Below, piece by piece: positions 62,858-64,000 of a stretch of DNA of 64,000 nt. The translations under genes were made by a program, and so were the position numbers. The first letter of the stretch is position 1. Each line of letters starts with the position of its first letter. A model generated the notes under the pieces. It saw only the letters and a program-made list of their open reading frames with translations. It ran no database searches and was not told where the DNA came from. Source of the DNA: UMGS1002 sp045586785 (GTDB taxonomy: Bacteria; Bacillota; Clostridia; Oscillospirales; CAG-272); NCBI GenBank assembly GCA_045586785.1, contig JAZNBA010000085.1, positions 1-64,000 of the forward strand, given 5' to 3'.

Positions 62858-64000
62858 ATGGGTTATAATAAAAATAAAAACATGAATATTGAACACGGCT
62901 TTATATCGCGCTTTCGGAAAAAAGCAACTGTCGAAAATGCAAACAACGATAATTGTTCTTCTAAAAATGTCAGTACGTCGCAATTAATGGCAAGGGGCAG
63001 TATAGATATGTGGTTTATGCTGATCGTGGTGGCACTGCTGTGCTTTGGAGCAGTTATGTCATTCAGTGCCAGCGCAGTTTATGCAAAGCAGCATTATGGG
63101 GAAAGTACGTATTTTTTGTGGAGATATATAATGTTCGCTGCGATTGCGATTATAGGAACGGTGCCTTTTATAATGTTTGCTCGGCCGTGGTTTTGGAGAT
63201 TATTTGGCGTATGCTCATATGCAATGTCGGTTATCCTTTTGCTGTTGGTTTTGTTAATTGGCAGCGAGGGCGGCGGCGCACAGCGTTGGATTGCTATTGG
63301 GCCAATAACGATACAACCATCTGAGGTAGCTAAGATGGCGGTAGTACTTGCCTTGGCATTGTACATGAGCAAGTATGAAAAACGTATTAAGTCCGATGTG
63401 CCGGGTAACAACAGCTTCAGATATGGGGTAATAAATCCTGCCCTTATTTTCGGTTTTATCTGTATGTTGGTCGCTCTTGAAAAGCACATATCCGGTTTGA
63501 TGATCATTGGCATGTTAGGTATTGCGGTTATGTTTATGGGGGGCACCAGATTAAAATATATTTTTCTTATAGTTGGTGCTATAGCGGTTGCAGGCGTATT
63601 GCTCATTTTGGTTTCTGATTACGCACGTGATAGAGTAACTACTTGGTTGTTCCTTGAAAAGGCTGATCCATTGGGCTCAGCGTGGCAAACATGGCAAGGT
63701 TTATATGCTATAGGATCCGGCGGCTTGTTCGGAAAGGGACTCGGCAATAGTTTGCAAAAATTCGGTTATGTATCGGAACCTCAAAATGATTTTATTTTTA
63801 CAATAATTTGCGAAGAGCTTGGCTTCTTTGGCGCATTGCTTGTGGTTTTGCTGTTTGGGTTGCTGGTTTGGAGAGGCTTCAAAATTGCATCCAAGGCACC
63901 TGACAAGTTCAGTTCCTTGGTTGTTTACGGACTAACATTCAAAGTCGCGCTTCAAACTATACTCAATATCGCTGTAGTTACCAATTCCATGCCTAATACT
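62858..64000 (+). CDS. ftsW: FtsW/RodA/SpoVE-family cell-division glycosyltransferase (cut by window edge)
   Basis: 381 codons, open through the right edge. The protein polymerises lipid II at the septum with its partner class B PBP. A 50-residue polar cytoplasmic lead precedes the first membrane segment. GAQRWIAIGPITIQPSEVAK near 144 and SEPQNDFIFTIICEELGFFG near 306 are family signatures, the second carrying the typical PQNDFIF. AAGGAGG fixes the ATG at 62858. About 20-30 C-terminal residues are missing. Confidence 0.93.
   Translation, partial: MGYNKNKNMNIEHGFISRFRKKATVENANNDNCSSKNVSTSQLMARGSIDMWFMLIVVALLCFGAVMSFSASAVYAKQHYGESTYFLWRYIMFAAIAIIGTVPFIMFARPWFWRLFGVCSYAMSVILLLLVLLIGSEGGGAQRWIAIGPITIQPSEVAKMAVVLALALYMSKYEKRIKSDVPGNNSFRYGVINPALIFGFICMLVALEKHISGLMIIGMLGIAVMFMGGTRLKYIFLIVGAIAVAGVLLILVSDYARDRVTTWLFLEKADPLGSAWQTWQGLYAIGSGGLFGKGLGNSLQKFGYVSEPQNDFIFTIICEELGFFGALLVVLLFGLLVWRGFKIASKAPDKFSSLVVYGLTFKVALQTILNIAVVTNSMPNT

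Noticed and set aside
1..64000. tRNA or rRNA genes in the gaps
   Set aside because: I looked for tRNA T-loop and acceptor patterns and conserved rRNA stretches in every gap and saw none; gaps are short and AT-rich. A covariance-model search would be decisive.

Overview
The window looks like a chromosomal segment of a spore-forming, anaerobic member of the Clostridia, probably an uncultured gut-type lineage near the Oscillospirales/Christensenellales (lineage is inference). The evidence is a ferredoxin-linked 2-oxoacid oxidoreductase, pyrophosphate-dependent phosphofructokinase, HemZ, a TSCPD protein, and many sporulation genes (SpoVB, YabP, YabQ, SpoVAD, SpoVAE, SpoVAF, SigK). Base composition is AT-rich to moderate. 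Genes are tightly packed: 58 protein genes are supported, one of them cut by the right edge. No rRNA, tRNA, CRISPR array, insertion sequence or prophage is visible, and no gene-free stretch exceeds 300 bases.

Layout. 1-9.8 kb (minus strand): sugar catabolism (GH106-like rhamnosidase, RhaA, AraD, iron alcohol dehydrogenase), then a five-gene 2-oxoacid:ferredoxin oxidoreductase operon with its own P-loop ATPase. 10.0-26.8 kb (plus): c-di-AMP synthase CdaA and regulator CdaR, an FAD enzyme, RecJ, Rel, Dtd, HemZ, a nucleoside kinase-like protein, an adenosine-type deaminase, then the Firmicute block spoVB-mazG-hup-rqcP-yabP-yabQ-divIC. 26.8-32.9 kb (minus): phosphoglucomutase, TSCPD protein, a prephenate-dehydratase-like protein, HtpG and an AI-2E-type permease. 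33.1-38.6 kb (plus): IspE, an acetyltransferase, a compositionally odd lipoprotein, PlsY and a methyltransferase. 38.6-43.0 kb: Asd and RsmI (minus), an amidase (plus), then uridine phosphorylase and a mutarotase (minus). 43.1-49.4 kb: spoVAD-spoVAE, sigK, PPi-PFK, spoVAF, uracil-DNA glycosylase and a MecA-like adaptor. 49.5-54.3 kb (plus): a DinG/XPD-like helicase, an aminotransferase and a radical SAM protein. 54.4-64 kb (plus): the division and cell-wall cluster mraZ-rsmH-ftsL-spoVD/pbp-murE-murF-mraY-ftsW.

Regulation can be read unusually well. Sixteen candidate sigma-A promoters have a 17-bp spacer, and fourteen of them carry an extended -10 (TGn). Eight sites end in a clear intrinsic terminator. 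The mraZ leader carries four MraZ-type boxes at 10-11 bp spacing.

Most of the window is ordinary core genome. The points worth a second look are: the orphan lipoprotein at 35383-36429 with TTA-rich codon use; the prephenate-dehydratase-like protein lacking part of its active site; a hairpin that can bury the yabP ribosome binding site; a spoVA cluster without spoVAC; a cell-wall cluster without murD between mraY and ftsW; an FAD enzyme in the usual glmM position; and an AraD next to rhamnose genes with no rhaB or rhaD in view. I found no clearly new multi-gene system.
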